Positions 60,964-64,000 of a stretch of 64,000 bases of DNA are shown one piece after another. Under the pieces are notes generated by a model. That model was not told the DNA's origin. It made no database searches and was given only the letters and a program-made list of their open reading frames with translations. Origin of the DNA: Deltaproteobacteria bacterium (GTDB lineage Bacteria; Myxococcota_A; UBA9160; UBA4427); NCBI GenBank assembly GCA_029261835.1, contig JAJDAO010000069.1:62001-126000 (forward strand). Direction: 5' to 3'. The position numbers were made by a program, and so were the translations under genes. The number at the start of each line of letters is the position of its first letter. The stretch's first letter is position 1.

Positions 60964-62151
60964 GTGGATGTTCCACCGGGAGAGACCCTGACGTTGCGCC
61001 GACGCTCATCATGCAGACCGCCGACGGGCGTGTGTCGTTCGCGATTCGCCCTGAGGTGTGGCGTTGCCGCTCTCATCTTCGCGCTGCAGGTCGCTGACAC
61101 CGGAGCGGTAATCATCGCCAGCGGAGACGGTACCGGAAACACTTCGGCTCCCGCCGATGACCCCGGCTGGGCCAACGTTGGACTTCGCCTTGGTCTGTCG
61201 GCTGTCTATCTGGGCAACCGCTGGGTCCTGACCGCGAATCATGTCGGCTCCGGTGACGTGGTCTTCGGAGGGACGAGCTACTCGGCAGTTGCGAACTCCA
61301 AAGTCCGGATGAGCAATGCGAATGCGACGCTCGCCGACCTCATCGTCTTCAAGATCCAGACCGATCCGGGGCTCCCAGCACTGACGATCGCGAGCTCCAC
61401 GCCCTCGGTGAACAAGAGCGTCACAATGATTGGCCACGGCCGAAATCGCGGCACCGCCACCTCCTGGATGGGTGTGAGCGGCTGGGAGTGGGGCCCGGGT
61501 CAGACGATGCGCTGGGGGACGAACCACGTCTCGGATAACTCCGTCTTCGTCTCCAACCTCAACACTCAAGCCTTCGCCACGACCTTCGATGACCTCTCGG
61601 GCCCGAGTGCCGACGATCCCGAAGTGCAGGCCGCCACGGGTGACTCCGGTGGCGCCGTCTTTGCCAAGTCGGGAAACAACTGGCTGCTAGTGGGAACACT
61701 GTTCGCCATCGCCCCGTTTGTGGACCAACCTGCCCAGACGGCGCTCTTCGGCAATCTCACTTACTCGGTGGACCTCGCCAGCTACCGGAGCCAGATTCAA
61801 GCTGTCATCGATCAACCCAGCTGCAACGACGGGCTGGACGACGACGGAGACGGCCTGATCGATTACCCGGATGATCCGGGCTGTGAAAGTGCATCGGACA
61901 CCTCCGAGAAGACACCGAACATCGCGTGTGACGACGGCGTGGACAACGACGGGGACAGCGCGATCGACTACCCCGCGGACCTGCAGTGCGACTCGCCCGC
62001 CGATGCGTGGGAGACCGTGACGCCGGCCGTGCCCGTGCTCGGCATCGGATCAGCCAGCGGGCTGCCGGGCATTCTGCTGGTGTTGGGTTGGGCGAGCCTG
62101 CTCAGCCGCGCCCACCGGGACTGCTCGCGAAGGACGCGGCGGGCTCAGTAG
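60964..62151 (+). CDS. Secreted trypsin-like protease with Ca-binding-type repeats and C-terminal anchor
   Basis: The frame starts at a GTG at 60964; a TTG at 60994 behind GGGAGAG is an alternative. A signal-like segment (about 28-50) precedes a chymotrypsin-fold domain with His in WVLTANHVG, Asp in ATLADLIVF and Ser in TGDSGGAVF. Two repeats of the pattern C-x-DG-x-D-(D/N)-DGD-x(2)-IDYP-x-D-x(2)-C follow (about 285-345), like thrombospondin-type-3 elements of Myxococcota surface proteins. A hydrophobic helix and a basic end follow. It overlaps the convergent NYN gene by 7 bases. Confidence 0.83.
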   Translation: MDVPPGETLTLRRRSSCRPPTGVCRSRFALRCGVAALIFALQVADTGAVIIASGDGTGNTSAPADDPGWANVGLRLGLSAVYLGNRWVLTANHVGSGDVVFGGTSYSAVANSKVRMSNANATLADLIVFKIQTDPGLPALTIASSTPSVNKSVTMIGHGRNRGTATSWMGVSGWEWGPGQTMRWGTNHVSDNSVFVSNLNTQAFATTFDDLSGPSADDPEVQAATGDSGGAVFAKSGNNWLLVGTLFAIAPFVDQPAQTALFGNLTYSVDLASYRSQIQAVIDQPSCNDGLDDDGDGLIDYPDDPGCESASDTSEKTPNIACDDGVDNDGDSAIDYPADLQCDSPADAWETVTPAVPVLGIGSASGLPGILLVLGWASLLSRAHRDCSRRTRRAQ

Positions 62152-63050
62152 TCGAGCAACCGAACCTTGTAGTTGCCTCGGCTCTCGTCGTAGTCGAGCT
62201 CGATGTATCCCTCGCTCTGGGCGTGCTCCAGCAGCTCTCCGAAATTCCGATAGCCCATATAGGCCTCGTTGAATCCGGGATACACCCGGCGAATCGTCTG
62301 CTTGACCATCGATCCCCAAATCGGATCGTAGTCGAGTGTCAGAGACTCGAGAATCTCGAGCAGGCGATCCATGGCCTCGGGATCCCTCTTCTCCGCAGCT
62401 GCATCCCGCTCGGGCTCGCGCTCGGGCGCCCGCTTGGCCTTGTCCGCCTTCTCGACCTTCTCCGGCTTGCTCGTCTGATCCGCCTTCTCGACCTTCTCCG
62501 GCTTGCTGGTCTGATCCGCCTTCGCGGTCTTCTCCGCCCTCTGCTGTCGGTCGCGGGCCCTCTTTGGGCTCGACTTCTCGGAGACGCGAACCAGGTCGTC
62601 GTAGTAGATGAACTCGTCGCAGTTGGAGATCAACAGATTCGACGTCGACTTCTTCACACCGCAGCCAATCACCCGCTTGTTGTTCTCCTTCAGCTTGGAG
62701 ACCAGTGGAGAAAAGTCACTGTCACCGGTGAGCAGGGCGAATATGTCGATGTGCGCCTTCGAATAGCAGAGATCCACGGCATCAACGACCATATGGATAT
62801 CGGCGCTGTTCTTGCCGCTCATCTTGCTGCGTGGGATGTCGACCAGTTCGATACCCTGGCTGTGGAACTCTCGCACGTCATCCCGATAGTGACTCCAGTC
62901 GCAGTAGGCACGCTTGAATACGATGCGCCCTTTCTCGAGCAGACGCTTGAGTATCAGATCTACGCGGAATCCAGCTCCCTTGATATCCCGCACGCCGAGG
63001 GCGAGGTTCTCGAAGTCGACGAACACTGCGATCAGCGGCTCATCGGACAT
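62145..63050 (-). CDS. NYN-domain (PIN-like) RNA-binding protein with LOTUS/OST-HTH C-terminus
   Basis: The 301-residue protein has an N-terminal NYN domain (about 5-155). The acidic metal-binding residues lie in AVFVDFENLALG, DIHMVVDAVDL and LLTGDSDFSPLV, the LabA/DUF88 pattern. A charged Lys/Glu linker (about 165-220) carries a 12-residue repeat (ADQTSKPEKVEK). The C-terminal domain (about 230-300, with YPGFNEAYMGYRNFGELLEHAQSEGYIEL) matches the LOTUS/OST-HTH fold. This architecture suggests an RNA-targeting nuclease or regulator. Confidence 0.88.
   Translation of the reverse strand: MSDEPLIAVFVDFENLALGVRDIKGAGFRVDLILKRLLEKGRIVFKRAYCDWSHYRDDVREFHSQGIELVDIPRSKMSGKNSADIHMVVDAVDLCYSKAHIDIFALLTGDSDFSPLVSKLKENNKRVIGCGVKKSTSNLLISNCDEFIYYDDLVRVSEKSSPKRARDRQQRAEKTAKADQTSKPEKVEKADQTSKPEKVEKADKAKRAPEREPERDAAAEKRDPEAMDRLLEILESLTLDYDPIWGSMVKQTIRRVYPGFNEAYMGYRNFGELLEHAQSEGYIELDYDESRGNYKVRLLDY
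62443..62527. repeat. 36-bp in-frame tandem repeat within the NYN linker
   Basis: Two nearly identical 36-bp units (62443-62478, 62479-62514; one mismatch) and a partial third follow each other inside the NYN gene. They encode the Lys/Glu-rich linker and so change its length, not the frame. Confidence 0.85.
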
Positions 63051-63146
63051 GACTCCTCCTCGATATTCGTGAGACAGAGAGAGCGCTCGCGGAAGAAGAA
63101 TCTACCAACACTCGGTGGGCGGCGCCCGCGATTCGCCACGGCCACC

Positions 63147-63917
63147 TCACAGGGTTGTCGACATGCCGCCATCGACCGGAATGATCGCCCCAGTGACGTA
63201 GGCACCCGCGCGCGAGGCGAGATAGATAGCGATACCCGCCATGTCCTCTGGCTGCCCGATGCGACCCATCGGACAGCCCTGAACGATGGAATCGTGGAAG
63301 CGCTCGAGCGTCACCTTCATCATCTTGCTGTCGAAAGGTCCAGGGGCCACAGCGTTCACAGTAATGCCGTCGGTGGCCAGTCGCTTCGCCAAGACCCGTG
63401 TCATGTGGTGAACAGCCGCCTTGCTCGCGGAATAGGCGAACGTGTCCAGAAGGGGCGGACGGATACCATCGATCGAGCCGATATTGATCACGCGGGCGGG
63501 ATCACCCGGCTGAGACGATGCGGCGAGCACGGGTACCAACCGCCGCGTCAAGTGGAAGACCGCTTTCACGTTGAGGGCCAACACCTTGTCCCAGGCCGAG
63601 TCGGGAAACTCAGCCAGCGGCGCGCCCCAGTTGCAGCCTGCATTGTTGACCAGCACCTCGAGTCTACTCTCTCGCTCGGTGATCTCGTCGGCGAGGCGGT
63701 TGCATTCGGCTTCGGTAGAGAGATCAGCAGGAAGCGCGATGCACGTGCCGACTCCCGAGAGCTCGGCGGCTGCACGCTCACACACGTCCTTCTTGCGGGA
63801 GGAGATGTAGACCTTCGCCCCAGCCTCGACATAGCCGCGTGCGATCATCAACCCAATGCCGCTGCTTCCTCCGGTGACCAGAGCCGTCTTGCCTTCGATC
63901 GAGAAAAGATCCTTCAC
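63147..63917 (-). CDS. Short-chain dehydrogenase/reductase, RhlG-like
   Basis: The 256-residue classical SDR has VTGGSSGIGLMIARG, NNAG (LVNNAGCNWGAPL) and the catalytic SIDGIRPPLLDTFAYSASKAAVHHM. VDGGMSTTL closes the C-terminus. The GCNWGAP stretch is close to RhlG-type NADPH-dependent reductases. The product is cytoplasmic. The gene stands alone at the right edge; the last 83 bases of the window show no feature. Confidence 0.9.
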   Translation of the reverse strand: MKDLFSIEGKTALVTGGSSGIGLMIARGYVEAGAKVYISSRKKDVCERAAAELSGVGTCIALPADLSTEAECNRLADEITERESRLEVLVNNAGCNWGAPLAEFPDSAWDKVLALNVKAVFHLTRRLVPVLAASSQPGDPARVINIGSIDGIRPPLLDTFAYSASKAAVHHMTRVLAKRLATDGITVNAVAPGPFDSKMMKVTLERFHDSIVQGCPMGRIGQPEDMAGIAIYLASRAGAYVTGAIIPVDGGMSTTL

Positions 63918-64000
63918 TCGTGTTCACTCCTCGTCTTGATACCCAGGCGGCCGCGCAGCCGAGACGGCCGGCCGCTCGGCGCTCTTTCCAGCCTTCGGAG

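Noticed and set aside
62443..62527. Short tandem repeats as a possible CRISPR array
   Set aside because: Units are directly adjacent without spacers and keep the reading frame of the NYN protein.

Overview
This is a GC-rich bacterial chromosomal window with about 50 genes, densely packed and mostly in short operons. I see no tRNA, rRNA, CRISPR array or intact mobile element. The gene set suggests an uncultured, denitrifying, Myxococcota/'Deltaproteobacteria'-like organism with two membranes. Clues are a B12-type radical SAM protein, WS/DGAT, sulfotransferase and DUF1214 genes, DUF1302 and alginate-export-type outer-membrane proteins, PEP-CTERM and other C-terminal sorting tails, multihaem cytochromes and GEMM c-di-GMP riboswitches. 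This placement is inference from gene content, not phylogeny.

Region 1-13.7 kb. A leftward operon runs TetR regulator, B12-binding radical SAM protein, RavA-like MoxR ATPase and a partial gene that is probably its VWA partner. An amidase follows. A very large rightward gene then fuses a succinyl-CoA-synthetase-like core to an unrecognised helical repeat region and a C-terminal HD phosphohydrolase domain. After it come a polytopic membrane protein, a PEP-CTERM protein and an unrecognised kinase-like protein.

Region 13.8-24.3 kb. This holds a MaoC hydratase and an ECF sigma operon (sigma factor, small membrane anti-sigma candidate, Spy-like protein with a cysteine-rich tail). Next come an FMN-barrel protein, OxyR with AhpC, a sulfotransferase/DUF1214 pair, an SDR, a WS/DGAT and an Rrf2 iron-sulfur regulator.

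Region 24.3-46.5 kb is a nitrite-to-nitrous-oxide respiration island. It has an outer-membrane porin and haem d1 synthesis and handling genes (nirDL fusion, nirF, nirJ, nirN) with a small cytochrome c. A quinol:cytochrome c complex of the Cbc type follows (NrfD-like, FeS and two tetrahaem cytochromes), then cytochrome cd1 nitrite reductase (nirS). The divergent operon encodes a CuA-containing B-family haem-copper NO reductase candidate, with Gln where oxidases have the cross-linked Tyr. That operon also carries a second subunit-I homologue lacking the CuB histidine pair, a 51-residue membrane protein, a SCO copper chaperone, a cytochrome b/ferredoxin/MvhD fusion and haem O synthase. The rightward promoters next to the Rrf2 gene and before the NO reductase operon share one layout (TTGACC-N17-TACWAT, then TCTAGATCCATTTATC), which suggests a common regulon.

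Region 46.5-64 kb. This contains a DJ-1/PfpI protein, a flavoprotein, a SixA phosphatase and two genes for exported enzymes (lytic transglycosylase and subtilase), each preceded by a c-di-GMP-I riboswitch. Between those two lies a deletion scar that joins fragments of a histidine kinase and an RND transporter. The rest is a giant DUF1302 protein, a VIT1-type transporter, an epimerase, a coiled-coil protein, a TetR regulator with its operator, a secreted trypsin-like protein, a NYN-LOTUS RNA-binding protein and an SDR.
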